From: an uncultured Spirochaetaceae bacterium
GTDB lineage: Bacteria; Spirochaetota; Spirochaetia; Sphaerochaetales; Sphaerochaetaceae
DNA: 52,427 bases
Direction: 5' to 3'
Assembly (NCBI GenBank): GCA_944392965.1
Contig: CALXYM010000015.1
Coordinates: forward strand, 1-52,427
Below, in pieces: positions 34,441 through 45,200 of this stretch (position 1 is the first letter of the stretch; each line of letters begins with the position of its first letter). A program made the translations under genes and the position numbers. The notes under the pieces were generated by a model, which made no database searches, was not told the origin of the DNA, and saw nothing but the letters and a program-made list of their open reading frames with translations.

Positions 34441-35418
34441 ATGACAATTGACAAGAAAAACAAGAAAAATGGTTCTGCGACGGTTGTAGTGAATGCGCCT
34501 CTGAATAATAGAGGACGCCTTGGACGGGAGATAAAAAGGCACACATCTGTTTATCTTCTTCTACTTATCCCCCTGATTTACTACATCATATTCAAGTACG
34601 TTCCAATCTGGAACGCACAGATCGCATTCAAGGATTTCCAGGCAAGAAGAGGTGTGCTTGGAAGCGCATGGATAGGTTTACAGAATTTCTCAGACTTCAT
34701 CAATTCATTCTACTTCTGGGAACTGCTGAGGAACACGGTCTTTTACAGCGTTGGAAAGATCATAATCAGTCTTCCTCTTTCCATTCTGCTTGCAATTGCG
34801 ATTTACGAGTGTACGCGCCCGGTTTTAAGAAAGATCGTTCAGACGCTTGCATATCTTCCTCACTTCCTTTCATGGGTTATCATGTATGGTATCCTTCTCT
34901 CGCTCCTTGCCCCGGCTGATGGTGTTCTGAATGATATCATCAGGCTCTGTGGCGGTACTCCAATCGACTTCTTATCGAACGTTAGTGCCTTCCCGTGGGT
35001 TGTCCTCATTTCCGATGCATGGAAGGAGATGGGATGGAGTGCGATCATCTTCATTGCCGCTCTCATGGGCATAGATGTTTCCCTTTTTGAGGCCGCTATG
35101 GTTGAAGGTGCGAACAGCTGGCAGAGGATAAGATACATAACGCTTCCTGCGATCAGGCCGGTTATCGTAACGGTTCTTCTTCTCAAGATCGGTACCATTC
35201 TTGATGCAGGATTCGATCAGATCTACATGCTTTACAGCCCACCGGTATACTCAGTTGCAGATATCATCGACACATGGGTTTACAGACAGGGACTTCTGCA
35301 GTTCGAATTCGGACTTGCAACAGCCGTTGGTCTCTTCAAGGGTGTGTTCGGTATGATTCTCATGCTCATCTCGAACAAGCTCGTATCGAGAATGAACGAA
35401 GGTTCATCAATATTCTAA
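34441..35418 (+). CDS. Carbohydrate ABC transporter permease 1 (LplB/YtcP type)
   Basis: 325 residues, six membrane helices. N-terminal YLLLLIPLIYYIIFKYVPIWNAQIAFKDF is typical of permeases for oligogalacturonides and other plant polysaccharide fragments. The ATPase-docking EAA loop is EAAMVEGANSWQRIRYITLPAI. It pairs with the next permease. No ATPase gene is in the locus, so a shared MsmK/UgpC-like ATPase elsewhere is expected. Confidence 0.93.
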   Translation: MTIDKKNKKNGSATVVVNAPLNNRGRLGREIKRHTSVYLLLLIPLIYYIIFKYVPIWNAQIAFKDFQARRGVLGSAWIGLQNFSDFINSFYFWELLRNTVFYSVGKIIISLPLSILLAIAIYECTRPVLRKIVQTLAYLPHFLSWVIMYGILLSLLAPADGVLNDIIRLCGGTPIDFLSNVSAFPWVVLISDAWKEMGWSAIIFIAALMGIDVSLFEAAMVEGANSWQRIRYITLPAIRPVIVTVLLLKIGTILDAGFDQIYMLYSPPVYSVADIIDTWVYRQGLLQFEFGLATAVGLFKGVFGMILMLISNKLVSRMNEGSSIF

Positions 35419-35433
35419 TAGGGGGTGCTGGAA

Positions 35434-36414
35434 ATGGCAGATAATGAAATGAAATTACAGGCTGAAGCAGTACCTGCTACAGACGGAAAGAAGAAAAAGA
35501 AGGAGAAGGTTCATCTGAAACCGAATCTCCATAACAAGACGGTTCGTCCGACTACGGCAGACCGTGTATTCCAGATCATCGTTGACGTTTTCATGGTGTT
35601 CATCCTCCTTGTTATCGTCGTACCTGTCTGGTCTACGATTACGCTCTCATTCAGGCCTAACACATACATCGGTACGTATCTGGAAGGCATGTTCCTCCCA
35701 CCATGGGACTGGTCAATAGACGCTTATAAGGCTCTTTTAGGAAATGACGGATTCGCACTTGCATTCTTCAACAGCTTGAAGATCCTCGTCGGAGGTGTCG
35801 CATGTGCTCTCTTCCTGACTGTTCCTATGGCTTACGTAATGTCGGTCAAGACTCTTCCTGGAAGAAAGATCCTTTCTACGATCGTCATCATCCCGTACGT
35901 TTTCAATGTAGGAATGATCCCTTCCTACCTCCTTGTGACCAGCATCGGATTACAGAATCATCTTGCTGCTGTGTTCCTCCCTGGAGCAATTTCGACGTAC
36001 AACCTCATCATCATGAGACAGTTCTTCGACGGAATCCCAGGAGAGCTCAAGGAGAGTGCTAGGATTGACGGCTGTTCAGAGATCCAGGTTCTTATGAAGA
36101 TTATCCTGCCTCTCTCGAAGGCGATCGTGATGACTATCGGCCTGTATTATGGTGTATCGTTCTGGAACAACTTCTTCAATGCGATGCTCTATATCAGCGA
36201 CAACTATCTCTACCCACTCCCGATCCTTCTGAGGAACATCCTCATGGCATCTGGAATGAACGAGTATGTTGAGGTCAACGCATTCGGTAATGCTCCTGTT
36301 CAGGCGATTAAGGCAGCCTCTGTATTCCTTTCAGCTATACCTATGGTCATTGCCTATCCGTTCATACAGAAGTATTTCACAAAGGGTACTCTTCTCGGTT
36401 CCGTAAAGGGCTGA
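35434..36414 (+). CDS. Carbohydrate ABC transporter permease 2 (LplC/YtcP type)
   Basis: 326 residues from ATG 35434, with GGGGGTG upstream, in preference to a GTG at 35425. The first ~45 residues are a Lys-rich soluble tail (GKKKKKEKV), then six membrane helices. The EAA loop is KESARIDGCSEIQVLMKIILP. C-terminal PFIQKYFTKGTLLGSVKG is a hallmark of the polysaccharide-uptake branch. It partners the preceding permease and follows it by 15 bases. Confidence 0.93.
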   Translation: MADNEMKLQAEAVPATDGKKKKKEKVHLKPNLHNKTVRPTTADRVFQIIVDVFMVFILLVIVVPVWSTITLSFRPNTYIGTYLEGMFLPPWDWSIDAYKALLGNDGFALAFFNSLKILVGGVACALFLTVPMAYVMSVKTLPGRKILSTIVIIPYVFNVGMIPSYLLVTSIGLQNHLAAVFLPGAISTYNLIIMRQFFDGIPGELKESARIDGCSEIQVLMKIILPLSKAIVMTIGLYYGVSFWNNFFNAMLYISDNYLYPLPILLRNILMASGMNEYVEVNAFGNAPVQAIKAASVFLSAIPMVIAYPFIQKYFTKGTLLGSVKG

Positions 36415-36453
36415 TGATCTAGATACTAAAACTTGAAAAAAAGGAGATTTTTA

Positions 36454-38022
36454 ATGAAAAAACTTGCTATCGCTTTATTTGCATTAGCATTGCTGGTTTC
36501 TCCGGTTTTCGCCAATGGCGCAACTGAAACGGCAGCAGCAAGCAGTGACGAACCTGTAACCATCGAAGTGTGGTATGGTGCGGCTATCACAGAAGCAGGA
36601 CCAATTCCAGAGGATTGGGTTGGATACGATATCCTTTTAGAGGAGCACAATATCAATCTCATCTTGACGGCGCTTCCTTCAAATGAGAGCGACCAGGATG
36701 TGAGAATCCAGGCAGCCGGTGCGGCTAACGATCTTCCTGACCTCTTCATGGTACGTCGTCCGGTTCTTACTAATCTCGTAAAGCAGGGCCTTGTTGCTCC
36801 TGTCGATGATTATTATGCTCTGATGCCGCATAGGACTGAGGTCATGTATGATGAGAATGCAATCAGAATGACGACGATCGATGGCGAGAGCTTTGGTTTC
36901 GCATCTCCTGGTGCCATTGTCAGGAATGAAGGTCTCCTGATCAGGAAGGACTGGCTTGATAACCTTGGTCTCGAGGTTCCGACGACTACTGAAGAGCTTA
37001 GAGAGGTTCTGAGAGCTTTCACCTTCGATGATCCAGATGGAAACGGCAGGGATGACACATGGGGCTATGGCGCATTTGTAGAGAGTGATACGACTATCAA
37101 CGGCTATCCAGGATCTAGGTTCTTCCCACTTCTCGGTGCATTTGATGTCGCAGGTCTCTGGTCTTTCGACAGCGATCACCTTGGACTTAATGTCTATCGC
37201 CCAGAATTCTACGATGCAATGGCCTATATCCGCTCCCTTATCTCAGAAGGCCTTGTCGATCCTAACTGGCTTTCTTACAGGAAGGATGATTTCCGTGCTG
37301 CATGGAAGCAGGGCAGGTTTGGAGTAATGAAGGAGCAGAATGCTGCATTCGCGGCTGAAGCTAACTATGCGCCGTTTGATGCGAACTTCCCTGATGGAGA
37401 GTGGATTGTCATTGACGCAATCACGGGTCCTGATGGATATGCATCGATTGGAGCATATGATCAGAACTACAGAATCTATGCAATATCTCAGGCTGCAGTC
37501 GATGCTGGAAAGGCTGAGAAGATCTGTGAGCTCCTTGAGTGGATGAGCTCTGATGAGGGCTATCTCCTCTGCGGATGGGGACAGGAAGGAATCAACTATG
37601 TCCTCGATGATAATGGAATCCCGACAGCAGGAGATCTTGGCGACATGGCGTTCTCTGGAACACAGGGACAGGTCTATACGCAGCTGAGGAACATGGTATT
37701 CTACAATAGCGATACCGAACTTGCTTCAAGGTATCCTACATATACGACCGCAACATCCGGTAAGACGATGTCTGCCCTCACTGTTCTCAGAGAGATGCAG
37801 GAGAAGGAATGGACACCTGCAATCGGGTCTGGCATGATGCCTACACCGAATGCTGACGTCTCCAGATACTACGAGCAGTCACTGGCGGAGTTCCTCTCTG
37901 GACAGAGGGAGCTTACTCCGGAGACATGGCAGGCATTCCTTGACCAGTTCAATAGGATTGGAGGACAGGCTTGGAATGAGCAGGGAATCGCATATGCTCA
38001 GGAGAACGGTCTAGTTTACTAA
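36454..38022 (+). CDS. Extracellular sugar-binding protein of the ABC importer
   Basis: 522 residues from ATG 36454, preceded by AAAGGAG; a TTG at 36433 would include that site and is rejected. A signal peptide (MKKLAIALFALALLVSPVFA) with no lipobox Cys ends near residue 21, then NGATETAAASS. The mature part is a family 1 type binding protein (VTIEVWYG, GYDILLEEHNINLILTALPS, PDLFMVRR, AWKQGRFGVMKEQNAAF) resembling LplA-like oligouronide binders. It captures pectin fragments for the two permeases. A hairpin follows the stop. Confidence 0.92.
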   Translation: MKKLAIALFALALLVSPVFANGATETAAASSDEPVTIEVWYGAAITEAGPIPEDWVGYDILLEEHNINLILTALPSNESDQDVRIQAAGAANDLPDLFMVRRPVLTNLVKQGLVAPVDDYYALMPHRTEVMYDENAIRMTTIDGESFGFASPGAIVRNEGLLIRKDWLDNLGLEVPTTTEELREVLRAFTFDDPDGNGRDDTWGYGAFVESDTTINGYPGSRFFPLLGAFDVAGLWSFDSDHLGLNVYRPEFYDAMAYIRSLISEGLVDPNWLSYRKDDFRAAWKQGRFGVMKEQNAAFAAEANYAPFDANFPDGEWIVIDAITGPDGYASIGAYDQNYRIYAISQAAVDAGKAEKICELLEWMSSDEGYLLCGWGQEGINYVLDDNGIPTAGDLGDMAFSGTQGQVYTQLRNMVFYNSDTELASRYPTYTTATSGKTMSALTVLREMQEKEWTPAIGSGMMPTPNADVSRYYEQSLAEFLSGQRELTPETWQAFLDQFNRIGGQAWNEQGIAYAQENGLVY

Positions 38023-38035
38023 GATTAAAACTCAG

Positions 38036-38060
38036 GTCGGCTACGTCGGACGTAGCCGGC
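38036..38060 (+). promoter_or_regulatory. Intergenic hairpin after the binding-protein gene
   Basis: GTCGGCTACGT and ACGTAGCCGGC form an 11-bp stem (one T-G pair) around CGG. With no T tract and the next gene only 28 bases further, it is more likely a 3' stabiliser or partial terminator that raises binding-protein mRNA over downstream genes than a full stop. Confidence 0.55.
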
Positions 38061-38087
38061 TGTTTAAAAGGAAAAGGAAAAACTGTT

Positions 38088-39176
38088 ATGGATGCACTTT
38101 CACTGAAAATAGCAAAAAGCGTCGAATCGTATTACAGGCCAGGGGATATGAAGTGGCATTATGAACACGGCCTGGTACTTTATGCCTCCTTAAAGGCTGG
38201 TGATTATTATGGCGATGAATCGATGTATTCTTGGATATATTCGATGTACGATCGTCTCATCGGAGAGGATGGGAGCATTGCTACTTACAGGGAAGGTGAA
38301 TACAACCTCGATCAGATCAACGCAGGTCGTGCCCTTTTTGAACTGTATGACAGGTCGAAGGAAGAGAGATTCCTAAAGGCGCAGGATCGACTTAAGAGCC
38401 AGCTTGTAAATCAGCCGAGGTGTTTATGTGGTGTTTACTGGCACAAGGAGATCTATCCTTGGCAGATCTGGCTTGACGGGCTTTATATGCAGGGACCATT
38501 CAATGCCGAGTATGCCGTCCGTCATGGAGATGGTGATGCTCTTGATGATGTTGTGGCACAGCTTGAAAAGACATATGAGAATCTCCGTGATGATAATACG
38601 GGATTGCTTTACCATGCGTTTGATGAATCTCGGGGACAGAGATGGAGCAATGCGATAACAGGATTAAGTCCTCATTTCTGGTCACGTAGTATAGGCTGGT
38701 ACCTGATGGCAATTATCGATGTGCTTGATTACCTTCCTAAAGAGCATAAGGAGAGGGAAAGACTCATCAGCATATTCAATAATCTCATGAAAGCAGTTCT
38801 TACTTTCCAGGATGAGAGTGGAATGTGGTATCAGGTTCCAGATGAGAAGGGCAGGGATAAGAACTATCTTGAGACAAGCGGCAGCAGCATGTTCGCCTAT
38901 TCCCTCTTTAAGAGCATTCGTCTTGGTTATTCTAAGGATGAGTCATACATTCCTGCAGCAAGAAAGGCCATGGATGGTATAAGGAGGACATACCTTACTC
39001 AGGACGAGAAGGGGATCTACCATCTTGGCGGAATATGCTCTGTCGCCGGCCTTGGTGGAAATCCGTATCGTGACGGCTCTTTCGCATATTACGTGAAGGA
39101 AAAGATTGCGACTGATGATTTCAAAGGCGTGGGTCCGTTTATTCTAGCCAGTCTGGAAGAGGAGGAGAGCATATAG
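38088..39176 (+). CDS. Unsaturated rhamnogalacturonyl hydrolase, GH105 (YteR type)
   Basis: 362 residues, cytoplasmic (no signal peptide). It has the six-hairpin barrel pattern: YEHGLVLYASLKAGDYYGDES, WLDGLYMQGPFNAEYAV (general-acid Asp region), WSRSIGWYLMAIIDVLDYLP matching the family's WGRGNGWY block, and GSSMFAYSLFKSIRLGY. It removes the unsaturated galacturonyl end of imported rhamnogalacturonan oligosaccharides. It sits directly after the importer. Confidence 0.9.
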   Translation: MDALSLKIAKSVESYYRPGDMKWHYEHGLVLYASLKAGDYYGDESMYSWIYSMYDRLIGEDGSIATYREGEYNLDQINAGRALFELYDRSKEERFLKAQDRLKSQLVNQPRCLCGVYWHKEIYPWQIWLDGLYMQGPFNAEYAVRHGDGDALDDVVAQLEKTYENLRDDNTGLLYHAFDESRGQRWSNAITGLSPHFWSRSIGWYLMAIIDVLDYLPKEHKERERLISIFNNLMKAVLTFQDESGMWYQVPDEKGRDKNYLETSGSSMFAYSLFKSIRLGYSKDESYIPAARKAMDGIRRTYLTQDEKGIYHLGGICSVAGLGGNPYRDGSFAYYVKEKIATDDFKGVGPFILASLEEEESI

Positions 39177-39218
39177 GCTTCCACATCAGAGTCTTCTCCT
39201 CTTCCAGCGGCAGTTAAT

Positions 39219-40094
39219 TCAGATTGTATCGAGGTAGAGAAGAGTTTCCCTGAGTGTAGCCGGATTAAGGTTCTCCAGGAGGATTGGAACATCGATCTTA
39301 TATTCTCTTAGAAGGGAGAAGATCACCGCCCAGTCCACGACTCCATCCATCAGTGCCTTATCCCCGATCTTCCAGCCGTTGGAATCCAGGATGTAATTCT
39401 TGGCATGGATGGCTACGATATCGGGATTGAGGAGATCCAGATCGTGCCGTATGGCCTTTTCAACGGCCTTGGCACTCGGGTGAATGCGGACAGAGCCATC
39501 CGGTTCGGGAATTCCAAGCCAGCTTGTGAGATTGATTGGATCATAGATAACCTTAAGCCTGTCGCTTTTGAATGTGTCGAGAACCTTTCTCATGCGTTCT
39601 GCAGAGCAGATCGTATGTTGTCTGGCGACTGCCTCGAGTGTTACTATTCCATCCGTCTCTTCTGCTTTTTTTAAAAGACGCTCAACGGAAGAAAGGAGTA
39701 TGGAGAAGTACTTCTCTTCGCTGGTGTGGGGATTGTAGGAACAGTCGGGATTTGCACTTCCTGTCTCTGTTGCTACATAAGGACAGCCGAACTCTTTGTT
39801 CAGAGCAAGGCTCGTCTCAAAGCGTCTTAACTGTTCATCTCTCGCTTCCGGGTCAGGATGTACAGGATTGATGTAACAGCCTATGATGGCAACTGATACT
39901 CCGTGTCGTGCAAGTGCGTCACGAACGGATGAGATATATTCCGGAGTATACTCACTATACTTCGGAGATGAGGGAATGACCTTATTCAAGGCGAGCTGTA
40001 TCTTGCTCTCCTTTTTATAGGTCTCGATAGCTAAAGCAAGGGACTCTGCGGAGTCGAACTTGCCGATGTCATGAGCTCTGAATCCAATTTCCAT
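39219..40094 (-). CDS. Sugar-phosphate isomerase/epimerase-like TIM barrel
   Basis: 291 residues. AP endonuclease 2/xylose-isomerase-like fold with metal ligands in order: GIVTLEAVARQHTI (Glu), KVIYDPINLTSW (Asp), VAIHAKNYILD (His) and PILLENLN (Glu). The exact sugar is unknown; the pectin locus suggests a uronate or rhamnose intermediate. It is the only gene of the locus on the minus strand, in between the GH105 and GH28 genes, so it uses a separate promoter. Confidence 0.85.
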   Translation of the reverse strand: MEIGFRAHDIGKFDSAESLALAIETYKKESKIQLALNKVIPSSPKYSEYTPEYISSVRDALARHGVSVAIIGCYINPVHPDPEARDEQLRRFETSLALNKEFGCPYVATETGSANPDCSYNPHTSEEKYFSILLSSVERLLKKAEETDGIVTLEAVARQHTICSAERMRKVLDTFKSDRLKVIYDPINLTSWLGIPEPDGSVRIHPSAKAVEKAIRHDLDLLNPDIVAIHAKNYILDSNGWKIGDKALMDGVVDWAVIFSLLREYKIDVPILLENLNPATLRETLLYLDTI

Positions 40095-40140
40095 AAGGAA
40101 ATTTTAAATTCATAGGCTCACTTTTGTAAAGGAATACGAT

Positions 40141-41487
40141 ATGGAGTTTGAATCAATTTTAACGTATGGAGCCCTAGGAGATGGTATTACAGATAATACG
40201 GAGGCTTTTAAGAAGGCTCTTTCAGGTGGTAAATGCATAAGCGTTCCTGAGGGGGTGTTCTCAACCGGTCCTATACGGATTGCAAGTGATACCACGCTCC
40301 GTTTGGAAAAGGGGGCGGTTCTCTCCTTCATCCCTAGTCCGGAAATATATGAACCTGTATATACTAGATGGGAAGGGGTTAACTGTTATGCCATGCATCC
40401 ATGCATCCTCATAAGAGATGCGGAACGTGTCTCCGTCATCGGGGAAGGAACGATTGACGGTAATGGAAGCTACTGGTGGAAGAGTGCCGACTATAAGAGG
40501 TATCATCAGAGCAGGCCTGAGACAGAGATTGAGAAACGTTTTGCTTCTCTTAATCCTGGATATGAGACACAGCCGGGAGGAGGTGGAGGAAGGCAGTGTC
40601 AGTTCCTCCGTCCACCACTTTTCCAGACCCTCAACTCCAAAAACATAGAAATCAGAGGTATAAGGCTGACGAACAGTCCATTCTGGACGCTTCATCCCGT
40701 TTATACCGATCATCTTATAATCGACGGTGTAAGCATAAAGAATCCGTATGATAGTCCGAATACTGACGGTATTGATGTCGATTCGTGTACGAATGTCTCG
40801 ATAAGAAACTGTACGGTTGATGTTGGTGATGACGGTATCGCCATAAAGAGTGGAAGTGGAGAGGATGGCATAAAAACGGGCCGTATCACGGAGAACGTGC
40901 ATGTCTCATTTTGCCAGGTGTTCTCTGCTCATGGAGGTATCGTGATAGGAAGCGAGACCGCGGGAGGAATCAGGAACATATATGCTGAGAACTGCTCTTT
41001 CATCGGAACGGATAGAGGTATTCGAATAAAGACCAGGCGTGGTCGAGGAGGAGCGATTGAGAACCTCACGTTCCGCTCTCTCAACATCTCTGATAATATC
41101 TGTCCGATTGCGATAAACATGTACTATCGCTGCGGTTGTGATGACAAGACCTGTTTCAGCCTTGATAAACTTGAGGTCACAGAATCGACCCCTTCGATAA
41201 GGAATATATGTATAGAGGACTGTCATGCGACAGGAAGCAAGGCATCCAATGGATTCATCGTTGGTCTGCCTGAAATGCCAATAACCGGACTGACGATCAA
41301 GTCCTCATCTTTCTCCCTTTCGGATAATCCTTCTGAGGATATCGACAAGAGTGAGATGTATGAGGGCCTGCCCGAGATCACGAGTCGTGCCGTGAGACTC
41401 AGAAATGTCAGTGCGGAGATTGAAAATGTGTCCGTTACCGGTTCAGCGGAGGCTTTTCTCATAGAGGAAGGCTGCTCGATCCGATAG
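40141..41487 (+). CDS. Polygalacturonase-type hydrolase, GH28
   Basis: 448 residues, parallel beta-helix, no signal peptide. It starts YGALGDGITDNTEAFKKAL, a pectinase-family opening. GH28 active-site blocks are complete: SPNTDGIDVDSC, VDVGDDGIAIKSG, FSAHGGIVIGSE (His) and RGIRIKTRRGRGG. Cytoplasmic GH28 enzymes act on imported oligogalacturonides or rhamnogalacturonan fragments as exo-enzymes. It starts 46 bases from the divergent epimerase gene. Confidence 0.92.
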   Translation: MEFESILTYGALGDGITDNTEAFKKALSGGKCISVPEGVFSTGPIRIASDTTLRLEKGAVLSFIPSPEIYEPVYTRWEGVNCYAMHPCILIRDAERVSVIGEGTIDGNGSYWWKSADYKRYHQSRPETEIEKRFASLNPGYETQPGGGGGRQCQFLRPPLFQTLNSKNIEIRGIRLTNSPFWTLHPVYTDHLIIDGVSIKNPYDSPNTDGIDVDSCTNVSIRNCTVDVGDDGIAIKSGSGEDGIKTGRITENVHVSFCQVFSAHGGIVIGSETAGGIRNIYAENCSFIGTDRGIRIKTRRGRGGAIENLTFRSLNISDNICPIAINMYYRCGCDDKTCFSLDKLEVTESTPSIRNICIEDCHATGSKASNGFIVGLPEMPITGLTIKSSSFSLSDNPSEDIDKSEMYEGLPEITSRAVRLRNVSAEIENVSVTGSAEAFLIEEGCSIR

Positions 41488-41514
41488 TGTTGATAGAATT
41501 GTTCTCCTTTATTT

Positions 41515-41540
41515 CCTCCAGGGAGCCTTCTCCTTGGAGG
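41515..41540 (+). other. Hairpin between GH28 and acetylesterase genes
   Basis: CCTCCA-G-GGAG and CTCC-T-TGGAGG pair around CCTT, a 10-bp stem with one internal mismatch. There is no T tract. Possibly an mRNA-stability element. Confidence 0.4.
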
Positions 41541-41564
41541 ATCTCATAAGGAATGGGAGATATG

Positions 41565-42230
41565 ATGCCCAGACTGTTTATTTTCGGAGATTCGACAGCA
41601 GCAGCCAAGGAGGATAAGGCAAGACCGGAGACGGGATGGGGAGAATGTTTTTCCAGATATCTTTCTCCTTCTTGGATTCTTGATAACAGGGCGGTTAACG
41701 GCAGAAGCACCCGTTTAGTACTCTCCAATGGAGATTTCTTCAGGGCCCTCTCTGATTCGGCTGAGGGCGATGCGGCTCTCATACAGTACGGGCATAACGA
41801 GAGCAAGATGGATGAGGAGAGACACACCGATCCCTGGACGAGTTTTAAAGATAATCTGACATACATGGCTGCCTCTCTGGGAAAGAGGGGAGTCTCTGTC
41901 TATTTTCTTACTCCGATAGCCCGTCGCTGTTTTAAGGACGGAATTCTTGTGGATACCCATGGCGACTATCCAGATGCGATGAAGGAGACTGCGAAAGAAC
42001 TTTCCATTCCCCTTATTGATATGACGAAGGCGACCATGGATATGATCAGAGAGACAGGAGAAGAGGAGAGCAGGGAGTACTTCATGAACTTTGCTCCAGC
42101 TATTTATGAGAACTATCCGGAGGGGGATGAGGATAACACTCATCTCAGACCGAAAGGGGCTGAGGCTGTTGCTTCCTTGGTCTATTCTCTACTGCGTCAA
42201 TATGAACCTCCGTTTTTAATAAAGGCATGA
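41565..42230 (+). CDS. SGNH-type rhamnogalacturonan acetylesterase
   Basis: 221 residues from ATG 41565 (MPRLFIFGDSTAAA), which best fits GGGAG five bases upstream; ATGs at 41553 and 41562 are in the same frame. It has the catalytic Ser in FGDSTAA, NRAVNGRSTR, the oxyanion block QYGHNESK and the Asp-His pair in DEDNTHLRPKGA. It removes acetyl groups from rhamnogalacturonan, making it accessible to GH105 and GH28. Resembles RhgT/YesT. Cytoplasmic, so it acts after uptake. Confidence 0.9.
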   Translation: MPRLFIFGDSTAAAKEDKARPETGWGECFSRYLSPSWILDNRAVNGRSTRLVLSNGDFFRALSDSAEGDAALIQYGHNESKMDEERHTDPWTSFKDNLTYMAASLGKRGVSVYFLTPIARRCFKDGILVDTHGDYPDAMKETAKELSIPLIDMTKATMDMIRETGEEESREYFMNFAPAIYENYPEGDEDNTHLRPKGAEAVASLVYSLLRQYEPPFLIKA

Positions 42231-42257
42231 TATAATACCCTAAAAAAGGAGTTGCAT

Positions 42258-45200
42258 TTGAAAGGCCAGAGGATAGGATTCACCCTTGCTAGTATTCATT
42301 TAGGCTCTTCTCAGAGCCTGTGGGCAAGCCTTGCTGCTCATGTGCTGAAAAGTAACGATCAGTTGTTTATCTTCCCCCTTGGACGACTAGAGTACCAGGA
42401 GGAGAGTGAGGCCATGAGAGCGGGGGTGACCTCTCTTGTGAACCTTAAGAACATTGATGGCCTGATCTCTTGGGCATCAGCTTTGGGGGGCGTGGTGTCT
42501 TTAAATGACGTCATCGCATTTCATGAAGAACATTTCTCTGATATTCCATATGTCACTATAGGGCTTAAATGTCCTGGTCACGCTGATATAAGTTTTGACG
42601 CCTATGACGGTTTCAAGGGAGCGATACTCCATCTGATAAAAGTCCATGGGGTGAGAAAGATAGCGTTTGTAAGAGGTCCTGAGAACCATATCTCCGCTGA
42701 GGACAGGTATCGTGCATATATCGACAGTCTTAAAGAGTGCAAGATAGATTTCGATGCCCGTCTCGTATCCTCTCCGTTTTCCTGGTCGTGCGGAGAGGCT
42801 GCGATAAAAGAGCTTGTAGAGGAAAGAGGCTTGAGGCCAGGTATCGATTTCGAGGCTCTCTGTTCGGCAAGTGACATGATGATGCTCAGCTCTGGGCGCT
42901 ATCTTGAGCGTATGCATGTGAGAATTCCAAAGGATTTGAAACTCATCGGATTTAATAACAGTTCTGAAAGCCAGCTTCTTAGGGTTCCATGTACGACGGT
43001 TTCCATGCCTTATGAAAGAATGGGAATAATGGCATATACCCTTATAAAAGGACTTCTTAACTCTCCAAAGGGGGATTTTGAGTGCCCTGATGTGGTCCTG
43101 CCTGCAGAACTTGTAATACGTCGTAGCTGTGGTTGTACCGACAGTTTCGGAGGAAAGGAGCATGCATCTCTTCTGATACGTGACAGGGAGAGCTTTAAGG
43201 CATGGGCGAACAAGATGTTCCACTTCACGGACGATGAGCGTTCTCTTGTCGATAAGGCGATCGCACTCTCTTTTGCATATCCTCTTTTAGAAGATGAAGA
43301 GGAGGATCTGTTACTGACGGTCGCAGAGCTCTTTGAGAAACTTCTCATGCGCCAGATTGATGTGAACCTTATCTACGAGGCCCTCGGATGGTTTTCTCTT
43401 ATAAATGAGAACGAGGATTTCAGATCTTTTGTGTCAGAGCGTCTTCTGCAGCTTGTCGGAACCTCTCTTTGCAGGGTGAACCTTTTGAAAGAGTTTCAGG
43501 AGGAGGATAAGAAGAAGAGCCTGAACAGGCTGAAATGTGAACTCCTCAGTCTTAAGACATTCTCCGATCTTTCACGCAGCCTTGCTAAATATCTGCCATC
43601 CCTTTCTGTAAGTGCTGCATTCGTGATATTGAAAACGGATGACCTTCGTTCACGGTTTGTTGGAGGTTTTGACAGGGAGAGGCTCTATACGGATGAGATA
43701 GAGTTTGAAGAGGATCTTCTTCTACCTGAGGGCATTACGAATACTCTAGGACATGGGGTATATATTGTAAGTGAGCTTTTTTCAGAGAACATAGATCTTG
43801 GATATCTTGTGATAAGAACGGATAACCTTGATGGAAGCCTTTCCGAGGAACTGAGGACGTCTCTCTCTTCTGCTGTGCAGGGAACCTATCTTCTGGAGAG
43901 CAGCAACAATGCCCGCATAAGAGCGGAGAATGCTGAAAAGGCGCGCAGCGAGTTCTTCTCGAACGTCTCTGAGGATTTGCGTGATCCCCTTTTGAAAATA
44001 AAGGAACTTATAAGCTCCATAGACGGGGATGATGACTCACGCCGTGCGATAGCCCGTGAGATAGCGAAGGCAAACCATATGCTTGATCTCTCTCTTGCAC
44101 AGACTGGAGAGCTCGAGCTTGAAGCGAGGCTTGTGAATCTTGAGAGCATAGTAAGATCTGAGGCGGATAGGAGGCATGTCAGCCTTGAAATTCTTGACAG
44201 GATTCCTCTCATATACTTCGATCCGGGACGTCTCAAAGAAGCCTTGGAACTCCTGATAAGCCTCTCCCTTGATAACGCTTGTCCTGTCAGTCTGAAATTG
44301 AAGGTGACAAGGGGAACAATCTCTCTTGAGATAGAGAACACTGGCTCGAAGCTCGATTACCGTCTTTTCCTGAACGATGCATCCTATCTTCTTTCTGAGA
44401 GGATAATGGTCATGCATCAGGGGACCATAATCCCCTCACTGGGAAGGATAACCCTTTCCTTCTCTCTTCCGACATTCTCATCCCTCAGTGTGAAGGAAAA
44501 ACATGGAAGGCTGTTACTGCTTGGAAGGGATGAAGGGGCTTTTGCTCTCTACGATGAGGTCGTGGAAAGAGATGGCGTGAGGAACAGAAAGAGGCTTCTG
44601 GATGCAGATATCGCGGCGATAAGCTGGGCTATGGATGATGTGAGCTATGACGTTCTTAACCTCCTTCGTACTCTATCGCGTGAGTCAATGCTGTCCAGAG
44701 TCCCATTATATTTCTATGGAAATGTCGAAGATGCGTTTAATCCTGTAAGTCTGATCGACTACATGATGAGGGATTTCGATACGCCTCCTGTGATAATCCT
44801 TGGTCCTCTTCCTGAGCCTCTGAAAGGGGTTCTCTCCGAGAAGAACACTGTGTTTATCAAGGAACTGGGAGAATATGATGGAAAGGAGAGCGGGCAGGAT
44901 GCCCGGCTTCTGATAACTACGAAGGAGATAAGCGCGAAGGATATCATGGAGTTCAGAAAGAACAATGATGTGAATTTCAACATCATGGTAATGCTTGGCA
45001 CGTTCTCCTCTTCTTACGCTGAATCCATATGTTCCATTCCAAAGGTCCTGCTCGTGAATACCTGCATTGCGGAATCAGAGGATTTCATATCACGTTTTAA
45101 CTCAATCCTTGCCGGAGATGAGATACTTCCCGCTTTCACGGGGGCTCTTGTAAAGAGGGCCTTGGGGTATCTGGTGGAGCATGCGACGAGCCAGATAACC

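Noticed and set aside
40261-40902. 213-residue minus-strand frame inside the GH28 gene
   Set aside because: The GH28 frame has a complete set of catalytic motifs; this frame has none and an odd composition.
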